Shown: positions 34,905-45,361, counted from the stretch's first letter. The stretch: DNA of 64,000 nucleotides from Caulobacter sp. BP25 (GCF_002737755.1 NZ_PEGH01000017.1:248001-312000); one strand, 5' to 3'. Made by a program: numbers and translations. Notes: generated by a model from the letters alone, not told the origin.

Positions 34905-37391
34905 TTAGAACTCGGTGCGCAGGGTCACCTGGACGGTGCGCGGCGAGCCGACGTGGTACGTCGGCGGCGAACCGGAAAGCGTACCGGTGCCGGTGACGAT
35001 CCCCGAAGCGGTGCTACGCGAGCTGATCGAGCCGAAGTACTCTTCGTCGAACAGGTTGGTGACGTTGAGCTGGACGTACGTCTCCTTGGCGAAAGGCAGA
35101 TTGTAGCGCACGTTCATATCGACGATCGAGTAGGCCGGGGTCTTCTCGTCGTTGACGTCGGTCGACCAGCGCTCACCGGTGTACTTGGCTTGGACGCCAA
35201 ACTGCAGATTTTCGGTGATGTCCCAGTCAACACGGCCAGACCAGCTATATTCCGGAGTCTCGACGATCTGCTTGCCACCGGTCGGCAGCACGACGGTCGA
35301 CGAGATACGGAAGTCGTCCTTGATCTCGCTGTTGTTGTACGAGAACGAGCCGCTGACACGCAGGTACTCGGCCACTTGCCAAGCGGCTTGGGCGTCCAGG
35401 CCATAGCCCTTCACCTTGCCGACGTTGCGGTCGATTTGGATGCCTTGGTCGGCGTCGTAGGAGCTGACGATCCGGTTGCTGAAGTCGGTGGCCCACAGCG
35501 CGACCGAGGACAGGAAGGTCGGGGTCGAGAAGCGGTAGCCAATGTCCACCGACTTGGTGGTTTCCGGTTCGACGCCGGCCGGCTGGACTTGGCCGTTGAC
35601 CAGCGAGACCGTGTACAGGTTGTCGGTGCGCGGCGACGAGAAACCTTCGGCGTACGCGGCGTAGACCACATGGCTCGGCGCAACCTCATAGGTCACGCCC
35701 AGGTTCGGAAGGACGTCGTCGTACTTCTTGGTGGCCGAGAACGGCTTGATGTAGCGCTGGTTCGCCGCGACCGTGCCCGTGACGAACTGGACCGTGCCGT
35801 CGGCATTGGTCTGGGCCACGGCTTGGGTCGTGCAGTAGGCGTTGAAGCCGGCGGGGACGCCCGAACCAGTCGTATTGGCATTCGGCGTGTAGCAGAACTG
35901 ATTCAGTTCACGCTTGAAGAAGGGCGCGCGGACGCCGAGGTTGACGGTCAGCTTGTCATCCAGGAACCGGCCGTTGTAGTCGGCCGAGACTTGGTTCAGC
36001 TGAGCGATAGAAAAGCGGTCGCGATTGCGCAGGAAGCTGCCATCGGCCGTGGCGACCTTGGCGCCGTGGCCATCCTTGCCGCCAAAGATGTTGGTGGTCG
36101 TACCGTCGGCGTTTAGCGTGGTGAATTCGCCGGTCTGACGGTGACGGCCGTAGTCACCCGTATAGGCGATCCGGAAGCGTTGATTGTCCGCAGCCTGCCA
36201 GATCAGCGAGCTGGTGACCATGTAACGACGGGTGTTGGTGACCGAAGGCGTGAAGAACGCAACGGTGTCGGCGGTGTCGCCGTCGCCGTTCAGGTCCTTG
36301 CCAACCGTACCCCTGCCACGCACGCGACCGTCGGTTTCAGAGATCGTGCCCAGCTGCGAACCGCCGTCGGCCAGGGTGTATTGGAACGACGGGTCGATCG
36401 TCCAGATCACGTTCGGGCCGAGGTGGAACTTGCCCGCGCCGCGGATGTTGCCGGTGTTCGACGGGTTGACCTGACGGCCGTAGAAATCCGAGCAGTTGCC
36501 CGGGACGGTCGGCGCGGCCTGGGTGATCGTCGCCGTGGCGGCGTTGACCGTGCGGTTAACGCAGGTGTCGGTGAAGTCGAGCTTACGGCCGAAAGCGCGG
36601 TACTCCGCCATCGACATCTGACGGTAGTTATTGTTGCGGTTCTCGTTGTAGTGCGCGGCCAGGCTGACGAAATCGCCGTTGCCTAGATCTTGATACAGAC
36701 GGGCGTTGAACTGCTTCTTCTCGAGCGTGCCCTTGCCCTTCCACTTGTCGTACTTCTGGTACGAACCAGCGACCCAGGCGGTGGTGCCCCAGGGGCCGAA
36801 CTCACCCGAGTTGAGCATCGCGAAACCACGACGATAGTTGAAGCTGCCGACCGAAGCGGTCGCGAGACCGCCAAATTCCTTCGTCGGCTTGGCGGTGATG
36901 TAGTTGATCGTGCCACCCGTGGCCGAAGCGGTCGGGCTGTCGACATCGGTCGTGCCCAGATTGACGCTGGCGCGGCTGATCAGTTCGCCGTCGAGCATCT
37001 GGTTCGGGTAGACGGCGTAGTTGCCGGTGTCGTTCAGCGGGATACCGTCGAAGGTGACCGAGACGCGGTTGCCGTCGAAGCCGCGCAGGCGCAGGTTGCC
37101 GCCCGAAGAGCCGTAGGGGTCATTGTTGGTGAAGCTGACGCCCGGCAGTTGGTTCAGCGACTGGAAAATCGTCTGACCCGTCGCCTGGGTCGCGATGAAT
37201 TCCTGGGTGATCGTCGCCTTCGACTTCGGAGCCGTTTCCTGGGCGATGCCGCTGATGGCCCTCTGGCCCGCAGCCGTGATGGTCACGCTGTCGAGCTCGG
37301 TCGAACCCGTCGATTGGGCCATGGCCGCGCCGGCGGTCAGAAGGCTGCCGACCAGGGCGGTCGTCGCCAGGGCGAAGTTTTTCATTTTCAT
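34905..37391 (-). CDS. TonB-dependent receptor (ligand unknown)
   Basis: 828 residues. Signal peptide MKMKNFALATTALVGSLLTAGAAMAQ. The plug begins LDSVTITAAGQRAIS and includes GQTIFQSLNQLPGVSFTNNDPYGSSGG, LRLRGFDGNRVSVTFDGIPLNDTGNYAVY and SASVNLGTTDVDSPTASATGG. Long extracellular loops include two Cys pairs (DTCVNRT ... GNCSDF; NQFCYTPN ... NAYCTT). The barrel ends in VQVTLRTEF. Preserved low-GC codons and a strong terminator suggest good expression. No Fur or Zur box was seen upstream. Receptors of this type take up varied substrates (iron complexes, sugars, vitamins) in Caulobacter. Confidence 0.92.
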   Translation of the reverse strand: MKMKNFALATTALVGSLLTAGAAMAQSTGSTELDSVTITAAGQRAISGIAQETAPKSKATITQEFIATQATGQTIFQSLNQLPGVSFTNNDPYGSSGGNLRLRGFDGNRVSVTFDGIPLNDTGNYAVYPNQMLDGELISRASVNLGTTDVDSPTASATGGTINYITAKPTKEFGGLATASVGSFNYRRGFAMLNSGEFGPWGTTAWVAGSYQKYDKWKGKGTLEKKQFNARLYQDLGNGDFVSLAAHYNENRNNNYRQMSMAEYRAFGRKLDFTDTCVNRTVNAATATITQAAPTVPGNCSDFYGRQVNPSNTGNIRGAGKFHLGPNVIWTIDPSFQYTLADGGSQLGTISETDGRVRGRGTVGKDLNGDGDTADTVAFFTPSVTNTRRYMVTSSLIWQAADNQRFRIAYTGDYGRHRQTGEFTTLNADGTTTNIFGGKDGHGAKVATADGSFLRNRDRFSIAQLNQVSADYNGRFLDDKLTVNLGVRAPFFKRELNQFCYTPNANTTGSGVPAGFNAYCTTQAVAQTNADGTVQFVTGTVAANQRYIKPFSATKKYDDVLPNLGVTYEVAPSHVVYAAYAEGFSSPRTDNLYTVSLVNGQVQPAGVEPETTKSVDIGYRFSTPTFLSSVALWATDFSNRIVSSYDADQGIQIDRNVGKVKGYGLDAQAAWQVAEYLRVSGSFSYNNSEIKDDFRISSTVVLPTGGKQIVETPEYSWSGRVDWDITENLQFGVQAKYTGERWSTDVNDEKTPAYSIVDMNVRYNLPFAKETYVQLNVTNLFDEEYFGSISSRSTASGIVTGTGTLSGSPPTYHVGSPRTVQVTLRTEF

Positions 37392-37580
37392 ACGGAAGGA
37401 TCCCCTCTGTTCTTCGAAGCGCCCAGGCTTGGAAGCACGGTCTCGCGTCGTTTGGGGCCGTTTACAGAAAGTTTTCGAAGGTTTGGTGACGGAAAGGCCA
37501 CGCCGGCCCAGAAACTGTCACAATGCCCCGGAAACGCGGAAGAATTGGTCATATTTTTCTTACTTGTTTAATCAGGCGTC

Positions 37581-39149
37581 ATGACAGCCCACCCAGACTC
37601 AGCCCCGCAAATCGCCGAAAGCCGCGCCTGGCGAATAACCCTGCTGATGGTGGCGGGCCTGACGGCGGTGCGCGTTGCGGCGCTGTTTTCGACGCCGCTG
37701 GAGCTCTATCCGGACGAGGCGCAATACTGGCTGTGGTCGCGCGAGCTGGCGTTCGGCTACTTCTCCAAGCCGCCGATGATCGCCTGGCTGATCTGGCTGA
37801 CCACAACGATCGGCGGAGACGCCGAGGCCTGGGTCCGCCTTTCGGCGCCCTTGCTGCATGGCGCGACCGCGCTTGTCATCCACCAGATCGCCCGTCGCCT
37901 CTATGGCGGACGGTCTGGCCTTGTGGCGGCGGCGATCTACAGCTTGATGCCGGGCGTCGTGCTGTCGTCAGGCCTGATGGCCACGGACGCCCCCCTGCTC
38001 TTCTTCCTGTCCCTGACGATCTGGGCCTATGTCAGCCTGGCGCACGCCAACGCCCCACGTCGCTACGCCGTCGCCGCAGGCATGGGAGCGGCGCTGGGCC
38101 TGGCCTTCCTGTCGAAGTACGCCGCCGTCTACGCGCTCGGCAGCATCGTCCTTCACGCGCTGATCTCTCGCCAGGCGCGTCAACGCTGGTGTCCCGCTAC
38201 GATCGTGCTGTTCGCCCTGGCCTTCGTTCTGACCCTGGCGCCGAACTTCGCCTGGAACGCCAGCCATCAATTCTCGACCGTCAAGCACACCGCAGCGAAC
38301 GCAAACTGGGGAGCGCAGCTCTTCAATATCCGTGAGCTGAGCGAGTTCCTTCTCTCGCAGTTCGGCGTCTTCGGCCCCGTCCCGTTCGGGGTGCTGCTGG
38401 GCGGCGCCATCTGGCTTGGCGTGAAGCGAAAGATTCAGTCGCCGGACCTTCTGCTTCTGTGCTTCAGCGCGCCCCCCCTGATCATCGTCGCGGGCGAGGC
38501 CTTCGTCTCCCGCGCCAACGCCAACTGGGCCGGCGCGGCCTTCGTCGCCGGGTCGGTCCTGACCGCCGGCTGGTTGTTGCGCTGGAACGCGCGCCGATGG
38601 CTGATCGGCGGACTGACGTTGCAGGCGCTATTCGCGACCTTCTTTGTCGTTTGCATGGTCAACCCGCGCGCGGCCGACGCCGTGGGTCTCTCGAACGGTT
38701 TCAAGCGCGTACGGGGCTGGGATCAGACCGTCCAGGCCATCATCGACCGAACACGCGAGGAACAAGCTCTGCGCGGCGGGGTCAGCGCCGTCGCCATGGA
38801 CGACCGTTTCCTCTACAACGCCGCCGCCTACTACGGCCGCGACTACTTCGGACAGCCCGGCGCGCCGCCTCTGCGCATGTGGGTGCACGAGGCCTATCCC
38901 CAGAACCAGGCCGAGACCGAGGCCCCGCTCGACGCCGCCTACGGCCGCCGCGCCCTGGTCGTCAGCCTGGAGGGCGGCTATCGCCCCGAGATCGAGCAAG
39001 ACTTCAAGGCGACCTCGGGCCTGCAGATCTCGCGCGTGCGCCTCGACAAGAAGCGCGCGCGCAGGATCGACCTGTTCATCGCGGAAGGCTTCGCGCCCCT
39101 GCCTCGCGACCCTGTCAGCGGCCTGCCGCCGAAGCCGAAGCGCGAATAG
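37581..39149 (+). CDS. GT39-family glycosyltransferase (ArnT/PMT-like)
   Basis: 522 residues, many hydrophobic helices. The signature of dolichyl/undecaprenyl-phosphate sugar transferases is near the N-terminus: LYPDEAQYWLWSRELAFGYFSKPPMIAWLI, with the catalytic-type Asp-Glu. Further segments (GRSGLVAAAIYSLMPGVVLSS, SKYAAVYALGSIVLHAL) fit PMT_2. The soluble C-terminal part has DRFLYNAAAYYGRDYFG. It would move a sugar from a lipid carrier onto an envelope acceptor (lipid A or glycan) on the periplasmic face. A single gene, with no sugar-synthesis neighbours. Confidence 0.88.
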   Translation: MTAHPDSAPQIAESRAWRITLLMVAGLTAVRVAALFSTPLELYPDEAQYWLWSRELAFGYFSKPPMIAWLIWLTTTIGGDAEAWVRLSAPLLHGATALVIHQIARRLYGGRSGLVAAAIYSLMPGVVLSSGLMATDAPLLFFLSLTIWAYVSLAHANAPRRYAVAAGMGAALGLAFLSKYAAVYALGSIVLHALISRQARQRWCPATIVLFALAFVLTLAPNFAWNASHQFSTVKHTAANANWGAQLFNIRELSEFLLSQFGVFGPVPFGVLLGGAIWLGVKRKIQSPDLLLLCFSAPPLIIVAGEAFVSRANANWAGAAFVAGSVLTAGWLLRWNARRWLIGGLTLQALFATFFVVCMVNPRAADAVGLSNGFKRVRGWDQTVQAIIDRTREEQALRGGVSAVAMDDRFLYNAAAYYGRDYFGQPGAPPLRMWVHEAYPQNQAETEAPLDAAYGRRALVVSLEGGYRPEIEQDFKATSGLQISRVRLDKKRARRIDLFIAEGFAPLPRDPVSGLPPKPKRE

Positions 39150-39165
39150 TTCGGCGCGGCTGGGT

Positions 39166-39807
39166 TTAGACCGCCGCTTCGAACGCGGCTTCCGTCTTGG
39201 CCTTCACCTCATCGACGGTCACGCCCGGCGCCAGCTCGATAAGCCGGACCGGCGTCTTGCCGCGATTGATCTCGAAGACACCCAGCTCGGTGATCAGAAG
39301 GTCGACCACGCCCGCGCCGGTCAGCGGCAGGGTGCAGGCCTTCAGGAACTTGGAGGCGCCGGACTTCTCGCAGTGGTCCATGACCACCACCACGCGCTTG
39401 ACGCCAGCGACGAGGTCCATGGCTCCGCCCATGCCCTTGACCATCTTGCCGGGCACCATCCAGTTGGCGAGGTCGCCGTTTTCGGCCACCTGCATGCCCC
39501 CCAGGATCGACAGGGCGATGTGGCCGCCGCGGATCATGGCGAAGCTGTCGGCGGAGCTGAAGTACGAGCTGCTGTCGAGCTCGGTGATCGTCTGCTTGCC
39601 GGCGTTGATCAGGTCGGCGTCTTCCTCGCCCTCATAGGGGAAGGGGCCCATGCCCAGCATGCCGTTCTCGCTCTGCAGCGTCACATGCATGCCCTCGGGG
39701 ATGTAATTGGCCACCAGGGTCGGGATGCCAATGCCCAGATTCACGTAGAAGCCGTCCTGCAGCTCCTTGGCGGCGCGGGCCGCCATCTCATCGCGGGTCC
39801 AGGCCAT
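39166..39807 (-). CDS. scoB: 3-oxoacid CoA-transferase subunit B
   Basis: 213 residues. Together with subunit A it moves CoA from succinyl-CoA to acetoacetate. Subunit B signatures: [37 protein letters not shown] (with the catalytic Glu in SENG), and [26 protein letters not shown]. The ATG shares one base with the TAA of subunit A (TAATG), and AGGAGA precedes it. The length is normal. Confidence 0.94.
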   Translation of the reverse strand: MAWTRDEMAARAAKELQDGFYVNLGIGIPTLVANYIPEGMHVTLQSENGMLGMGPFPYEGEEDADLINAGKQTITELDSSSYFSSADSFAMIRGGHIALSILGGMQVAENGDLANWMVPGKMVKGMGGAMDLVAGVKRVVVVMDHCEKSGASKFLKACTLPLTGAGVVDLLITELGVFEINRGKTPVRLIELAPGVTVDEVKAKTEAAFEAAV

Positions 39808-40532
39808 TACGCGGTCTCCTGAGTTTTTTGCTCGTGGGGGCGAGTGGTGACCCGCTCGATGCGCTTTTCGAACTTCGCGCCCTTGATGATGCGGTCGACA
39901 TAGATGCCGGGGGTATGGATGGCGTCCTTGTCCAGATCGCCGATCTCGACCAGCTCCTCGACCTCGACGACGGTGGCGCGGCCGGCCGTGGCCATCATCG
40001 GATTGAAGTTCCGCGCGGTCTTCCGGTAGATCAGGTTGCCCTCGGCGTCGCCCTTCCAGGCCTTGACGATCGACAGGTCGGCGGTCAGGCCGCGCTCCAT
40101 CACGTACATCTCGCCGTCGAACTCGCGGACTTCCTTGCCCTCGGCCACCAGGGTGCCGTAGCCGGTGCGCGTGAAGAAGGCGGGGATGCCCGCGCCGCCC
40201 GCACGGATGCGCTCAGCCAGGGTGCCCTGCGGATTGAACTCCAGCTCCAGCTCACCGCTCAGGTAGAGCTGTTCGAACAGCTTGTTCTCACCCACATAGG
40301 ACGAGACCATCTTCTTGATCTGGCGATTTTCCAGCAGGATGCCCAGGCCGAAGCCGTCGACGCCGCAATTGTTGGAGACGACCGTGAGGTCCTTGACCCC
40401 CGCCTCGCGGATCGCCGCGATCAGGTTCTCCGGGATGCCGCAGAGGCCAAAGCCCCCGGCCATGATGGTCATGCCGTCCTTGAGCAGCCCGGCCAGGGCC
40501 TCGACGGCGTCTTTCTTCACCTTGTCGACCAT
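39807..40532 (-). CDS. scoA: 3-oxoacid CoA-transferase subunit A
   Basis: 241 residues. Subunit A signatures: [23 protein letters not shown] near the start, [31 protein letters not shown], and the [25 protein letters not shown] motif. GGGAGA precedes the ATG. It is the upstream partner of scoB in a two-gene operon for ketone-body/acetoacetate use. Confidence 0.95.
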   Translation of the reverse strand: MVDKVKKDAVEALAGLLKDGMTIMAGGFGLCGIPENLIAAIREAGVKDLTVVSNNCGVDGFGLGILLENRQIKKMVSSYVGENKLFEQLYLSGELELEFNPQGTLAERIRAGGAGIPAFFTRTGYGTLVAEGKEVREFDGEMYVMERGLTADLSIVKAWKGDAEGNLIYRKTARNFNPMMATAGRATVVEVEELVEIGDLDKDAIHTPGIYVDRIIKGAKFEKRIERVTTRPHEQKTQETA

Positions 40533-40640
40533 GGTGTCTCCCTTGTCCCGACCTGCTAGTCGAGTGATGGGCGAACCGTGTCGCCCGAGCCATGAAGAAA
40601 TTCAACCCTTGATGAATTGTTTTTCCGGAAGGGCTGCCTG

Positions 40641-41237
40641 ATGTCCGACGCTAACACCGGCTCGGTGACACCCGCCACCTCCGGCTTGCTTTTGGTGTTG
40701 GCGCATCCGGCGCTTGAACGCTCGCGCGCCAATCGCGCCCTGGCCAAGGCGGCCAAGGGCCTTTCCGGCGTCACTTTCAAGGACCTCTACGAGACCTATC
40801 CGGACTTCGTGGTCGATATCGAGGCCGAGCAGGCGGCGTTGGTGACGCACGACGTCGTCGCCCTGCAGTTCCCACTTTTCTGGTACTCGACGCCCTCGCT
40901 GATGAAGGAGTGGCTCGACGTCGTCTGGCTGCACGGTTTCGCCTATGGCGAGGGCGGCGAGGCGCTGAAGGGCAAGAAGCTGTTCGTGGCATGCACGACC
41001 GGCGGCACGGCCAAGGCCTATCACGCCCACGGCTACAACCGCTTCACCATGGACGAGTTCCTGCGCCCTTGGGAGCAGACCGCCCATCTGTGCGGGATGG
41101 ACTGGGAGACGCCATTCGTCGTGCACGGCGCCTCGGTCAAGGACGACGCGGCCTTGAAGGCCGAGGCCGAACGCTACAAGGCGCGGGTGGCCTCGCTGCT
41201 GCCAACGCAACAGGCTTCGGGAAAGGCGGAGGCTTAA
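40641..41237 (+). CDS. NAD(P)H-quinone oxidoreductase, flavodoxin fold (KefF-like)
   Basis: 198 residues from the ATG at 40641 (GGAAGGG seven bases before). Flavodoxin-like fold 2: LLVLAHPALERSRANRALAKAA, HDVVALQFPLFWYSTPSLMKEWLDVVW (FMN-binding and quinone-site region) and KKLFVACTTGG. Enzymes of this group (MdaB, KefF) reduce quinones with NAD(P)H. It ends 6 bp before a KefC-type antiporter gene, the same pairing as KefF-KefC, where the flavoprotein activates the transporter and handles electrophiles. Confidence 0.88.
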   Translation: MSDANTGSVTPATSGLLLVLAHPALERSRANRALAKAAKGLSGVTFKDLYETYPDFVVDIEAEQAALVTHDVVALQFPLFWYSTPSLMKEWLDVVWLHGFAYGEGGEALKGKKLFVACTTGGTAKAYHAHGYNRFTMDEFLRPWEQTAHLCGMDWETPFVVHGASVKDDAALKAEAERYKARVASLLPTQQASGKAEA

Positions 41238-41243
41238 GGCGTC

Positions 41244-43148
41244 ATGGAAAACTTCCTCACCCAGGCCCTGGTCTATCTGGGCGCGTCCGTCGTCTCGGTG
41301 CCGATCGCCAAGCGCCTAGGCCTTGGCTCGGTGCTCGGCTACCTGATCGCTGGCGTTGTCATCGGTCCCTACGCCCTTTCGCTGGTGGGCGCCCAAGCCG
41401 ACGTCATGAAGTTCGCCGAGTTCGGCGTTGTCATCCTGCTGTTCCTAATCGGCTTGGAGGTTCGCCCTTCAATGCTGTGGGACATGCGCAAGACCATCTT
41501 CGGCCTCGGCGGCGCCCAGGTCGCGGGGACGGCGCTCACCATCGCGGCGGCCTCGCTGGCTCTGGGCTTGCCCTGGCAGACGGCCTTGGCCGTAGGCCTG
41601 GTTCTGGCGATGTCCTCCACCGCCATCGTGCTGCAGACCCTGGACGAGAAGGGCCTGAGGCAGGGCCCTGTGGGTCGCGCGGCGTTCGGAGTTTTGCTGC
41701 TTCAGGACTTGGCGGTCATCCCGCTGTTCGCCCTCCTGCCCCTGCTGGCCACCGTGGTACCCGCGGCGCATGCGGAGGCCGGCGGGCACGGTGGCGGCAA
41801 TCTCGTCGCTCACCTGCCGGTCTGGGCCCAGGGCTTGTCGGTGTTCGCGGCCGTGGCGGCCGTGGTCGGCGGCGGACGATATCTAGTCCGGCCCGTTTTC
41901 CGCTTCATCGCCAAGGCCCGCCTACGCGAGATCTTCACCGCCTCGGCTCTGCTGATCGTCGTGGCGGTGGCCAGCCTGATGCAGATGGTGGGCCTCTCAC
42001 CCGCGCTCGGCGCCTTTCTGGCCGGCGTTGTCCTGGCCGAAAGCGAGTTCCGTCGCGAGCTGGAGACCGACATCGAGCCCTTCCGAGGCCTCTTGCTGGG
42101 CCTCTTCTTCATCACGGTCGGCGCGGGGGTGGACCTGCCGCTGGTCGCTCGCCAACCCTTGACGCTGCTTGGCCTTGTGATCGGCCTGATGGTGCTGAAG
42201 TTCCTGGTCATGTACGGCATCGCCCGCCTGTTCGGCGCGCCCAAGCGCGGCGCGATGGCGGTCGCCACGGCGCTCGCCCAAGGCGGCGAGTTCGCCTTCG
42301 TGCTGCTGAGCTTCACGGTTGGGGCGGGCGTGATCGGCGCGCCATTGGCCGCGCTGCTGACCGCCGCCGTGGCAGTCTCGATGGCGCTGACGCCGCTGGC
42401 CATGATCCTCTATGAGCGCGTGGCGGCCTTGATGGACGCGGCCATTCCGGACGTGACGCCCGATACCGGTGATTTCGATGACGGCGAACCCGACATCATC
42501 ATCGCTGGCTTCGGTCGCTTCGGACAGATCACGGGCCGCCTGCTCTCGGCGAACGGCTTCAAATCGACGGTTCTGGATAGCGACATCGAACAGATTGAGC
42601 TGCTGCGCCGCTTCGGCCGCCGCGTGCACTATGGCGACGCGACGCGCCTCGACCTGCTGCGGGCAGCCGGCGCTGATCGGGCGCGGATGCTGATCGTCGC
42701 CCTGGACGATCGAGAGAAGACAGTCGAGCTGGTCGAGACGGCGCGCAAGGCGTTCCCCGATCTTGTTATCCTGGCGCGCGCCTGGGACCGTCGTCACGCC
42801 TACGACCTGCTGGCTAACGGCGCGGACGCCGTGGAACGCGAGACCTTCGAATCCGCCCTCGCTCTCGGCGCGACCGCGCTTCAGAAGCTGGGCTTCCGCG
42901 CCCATCGCGCCCACCGCGCCGCAGCCTACTTCCGTCGCCACGACCGGCGCGTGTTCGAGGAGCTGCGTCCCATGTGGGGCCAGGAGGAGGCCTACATCCT
43001 GGCCTCGCGCGACGCCGCCAAGACGATGGACCGCCTTCTGGACGCCGATCTGCACCGGATGCGCCCCGGCGACGGGGCCGGCGCGTGGGATACGGCGAGC
43101 CTGGACGAGGAGTTGCGCGAGCGGGCGCAGCAAGAAGGCGCTGACTAG
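41244..43148 (+). CDS. Glutathione-regulated K+ efflux antiporter, KefB/KefC type
   Basis: 634 residues. The CPA2 membrane domain (about 1-390, 12-13 helices) has the Kef-type motif FLIGLEVRPSMLW and the dehydrated loop around SSTAIVLQTLDEKG, with conserved GEFAFVLLSF. A regulatory TrkA-N domain follows from about residue 415 (IIIAGFGRFGQITGRLL, GDATRLDLLRAAGADRARM), then a C-terminal helix region. It exports K+ in exchange for H+ during electrophile stress. Co-transcribed with the KefF-like gene 6 bp upstream. Confidence 0.93.
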   Translation: MENFLTQALVYLGASVVSVPIAKRLGLGSVLGYLIAGVVIGPYALSLVGAQADVMKFAEFGVVILLFLIGLEVRPSMLWDMRKTIFGLGGAQVAGTALTIAAASLALGLPWQTALAVGLVLAMSSTAIVLQTLDEKGLRQGPVGRAAFGVLLLQDLAVIPLFALLPLLATVVPAAHAEAGGHGGGNLVAHLPVWAQGLSVFAAVAAVVGGGRYLVRPVFRFIAKARLREIFTASALLIVVAVASLMQMVGLSPALGAFLAGVVLAESEFRRELETDIEPFRGLLLGLFFITVGAGVDLPLVARQPLTLLGLVIGLMVLKFLVMYGIARLFGAPKRGAMAVATALAQGGEFAFVLLSFTVGAGVIGAPLAALLTAAVAVSMALTPLAMILYERVAALMDAAIPDVTPDTGDFDDGEPDIIIAGFGRFGQITGRLLSANGFKSTVLDSDIEQIELLRRFGRRVHYGDATRLDLLRAAGADRARMLIVALDDREKTVELVETARKAFPDLVILARAWDRRHAYDLLANGADAVERETFESALALGATALQKLGFRAHRAHRAAAYFRRHDRRVFEELRPMWGQEEAYILASRDAAKTMDRLLDADLHRMRPGDGAGAWDTASLDEELRERAQQEGAD

Positions 43149-43161
43149 GCCGGAAGCCGCC

Positions 43162-44238
43162 TCAGGCGCCGTCGAGGGCCCTCAGCCAATCGGGCAGACC
43201 CTGATCTTGGGCGACGGCGCTCAAGGCCCGCATGGCGGCGGCCGCGCCAACCTCCCGCGCTTCGCCGGGGCTTAGGCCAAACCGCGCCTTGAAGGCCCTG
43301 GCGAAACTGGACCAAGCCGAAAAGCCGTGAGTTTCGGCCACGTGGCTGAGCGGCAGATGAGCGAAGGCCGGATCGGTCAGCACGTCGAACGCTCGGCGCA
43401 AGCGACGTCCCTGGATGTGCTCACGGACCCCGCCGAGGGGCGCGAACAGCCGATAGAGCGAGGCTCGCGATAATCCGAACCGCCGGCACAGCGTTTCTGG
43501 ACCAAGCCTCGGATCGTCTAGATTGGCGTCGATGAACCGCCGGATCTGCGTGATCCGCGACTCCGATATCGCCAACCGGGCCGCTTGGCGATCCGACGCC
43601 GGCAAGGCCAGGCCCGACAGAAGGTCTATGGTCGCTCGCCCGACGGCGGGCGCGTCCTGCATCGAAATCGCCCCGGCCATGTTCCACAGCGTCTCGACAT
43701 GCCCCTTCAACAGCCGCGCCGCCGGCGTATCATGACGCAGCACCAGCCCGTGCAAGTCGTCGAGGTCGCGATCACGAGCGGCTAGGGCCTCGCGAGGGAT
43801 GGCAAGACTGAAGTTGCCGCAGAACTGCGTTTCGGACTGGAACGGCCGTGTCAGATCCAGCAGGCAAATGTCACCGACCTTTGTCTCAATATCGCCGCGA
43901 TGGGCCTGCCGACGATCGGCTCCTTGGGCGATGATCTGCACCAGGATGAGGTCCAGGCCCGTGGCCGCTATCTTGCGATGGTCCCGCCCGTAACTGTAGG
44001 TCCCGCCGCTCATCTTGGCGTAGCCGAGCAGCATGGGCCCGACATTGATGCTGCTGATCCAGAGGTCGGGACCTGCATCGTCCACATCCCTCAGACGCGT
44101 ATCGAAAACCGGGGAGATCGCCTCGGCATAGTCGGCGACGCCGCGCCGACCCGGCGAAAAACGCGTGCCGGCATGGTGCCGAGGAAGCGACAAGGAAAGC
44201 GACATATGACGCTCGAACAAGGTACGGCGCGCAAACAT
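43162..44238 (-). CDS. AraC-family transcriptional regulator
   Basis: 358 residues from the ATG at 44238; a second ATG at 44205 (MSLSLSLPRHH) is also possible. The N-terminal half is an AraC-binding-2 type sensor (GGTYSYGRDHRKIAAT, GDICLLDLTRPFQSE). The C-terminal AraC/XylS double helix-turn-helix is typical: ISESRITQIRRFIDANLDDPRLG, RFGLSRASLYRLFAPLGG and VAETHGFSAWSSFARAFKARFGLSP. The ligand and targets are unknown. It lies just downstream of a desaturase gene on the same strand, so control of membrane lipid genes is a possible but untested link. Confidence 0.9.
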   Translation of the reverse strand: MFARRTLFERHMSLSLSLPRHHAGTRFSPGRRGVADYAEAISPVFDTRLRDVDDAGPDLWISSINVGPMLLGYAKMSGGTYSYGRDHRKIAATGLDLILVQIIAQGADRRQAHRGDIETKVGDICLLDLTRPFQSETQFCGNFSLAIPREALAARDRDLDDLHGLVLRHDTPAARLLKGHVETLWNMAGAISMQDAPAVGRATIDLLSGLALPASDRQAARLAISESRITQIRRFIDANLDDPRLGPETLCRRFGLSRASLYRLFAPLGGVREHIQGRRLRRAFDVLTDPAFAHLPLSHVAETHGFSAWSSFARAFKARFGLSPGEAREVGAAAAMRALSAVAQDQGLPDWLRALDGA

Positions 44239-44296
44239 TGCCGCGACGCCTTAAGCTCCCATGCCCTCGGACCTTGTCCTTGTCGAGAGCTTACAA

Positions 44297-45361
44297 CTAT
44301 TCGGCGGCGTGCGGCCCTTTAGAAACTAGGACTGGCTTTTGTCCCACGCGCCGGAACAACGCCGTCAACGCTTCGAACAGTCCCTTTTGGGACGCACGAT
44401 GATAGAGTGAGTCTGGCGCCAGCGCTTGGGCTAGCCGCGCATGGGCCTTGCCTAGATTGTGGTAGGGCAGCTTGGGCAGCAGGTGATGCAGGGCGTGGTA
44501 ACGCAAGCCGACCGGCGCCCAGAGCTCGGACGCCAGGTTCGGCGGCGGGACATTGACCGAGTCCAGGAACTGTTCGTCCAGGCTCATATTGTCACCGTCG
44601 TTGTCCCAGTGGTGCGCGACGAGAGTCCGGGCCTGGTTGACAAAGGTCGCGACGGAGAAGATCGCCAAACCGGTCAAGACGAAGCGGAGAGGCAGCCAGC
44701 CGGTGACGGTGGCGGCGATCAGCGCCCAGGACCAAAGCCAGCAAGCGATGTCCTGCGTCAACCATTCAGGCCGCATCTTCGTCATGTCCTCACGCACGAA
44801 GTCGGGATTGATGACTAGTGCGGACATTCGCTGTTTGAGGACGCGGCGCAGTGGCGGAACAACGAAGGATAGGGGCGTAAGGATCGCCGAACGGATCAGC
44901 ACGCCGATCGGGGCCAGCAAGGCGACGAACAGGAAGCCGGCCAGCGACAGTGGCGTGTAGCGCGACAGCGGCAGGTATTCCGGGTCAAGCGCGGTGCCGA
45001 ACCGGTCCTTGACGTGATGGACGTTGTGCACGCCCTCGTACATCAGCGACGGCGTCATCAGCGGCACGCCGACCAGAACGTTCCAACCGACGCGGAAGCC
45101 GGGGGCCTCGTCGTCGCGAATATGGGTCAGCTCGTGGATGAAGCTAAGCGCGCGATAGAGCGCCAGAACGCTGACCAGACCGGCGGCGACACCGACCGCC
45201 AGACTCGATGTGGTCGCCGCCAGCAGGAAGCCGCTCCACATCAACGCCGCCGAGATCAGCAGGTCGATCCAGTAGACGGTCGCGTTGGGTCTCATCAGAT
45301 CGTCAGTCAGGGCGTAGGCCTGACGCGTCAGGCTGACGCTATCGCTCGCTGTCTTGGCCAC
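44297..45361 (-). CDS. Fatty-acid desaturase family membrane protein
   Basis: 354 residues starting with GTG at 45361, preceded by GAGGGTGAA. Three histidine boxes of membrane di-iron desaturases are present: FIHELTHI, GVHNVHH, and YHALHHLLPKLPYHN near the C-terminus. Hydrophobic pairs flank them (LISAALMWSGFLLAATTSSLAVGVAAGLVSVLALY). It would introduce a double bond (or hydroxyl) into a lipid acyl chain or carotenoid-like substrate; the exact reaction cannot be told. Confidence 0.88.
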   Translation of the reverse strand: MAKTASDSVSLTRQAYALTDDLMRPNATVYWIDLLISAALMWSGFLLAATTSSLAVGVAAGLVSVLALYRALSFIHELTHIRDDEAPGFRVGWNVLVGVPLMTPSLMYEGVHNVHHVKDRFGTALDPEYLPLSRYTPLSLAGFLFVALLAPIGVLIRSAILTPLSFVVPPLRRVLKQRMSALVINPDFVREDMTKMRPEWLTQDIACWLWSWALIAATVTGWLPLRFVLTGLAIFSVATFVNQARTLVAHHWDNDGDNMSLDEQFLDSVNVPPPNLASELWAPVGLRYHALHHLLPKLPYHNLGKAHARLAQALAPDSLYHRASQKGLFEALTALFRRVGQKPVLVSKGPHAAE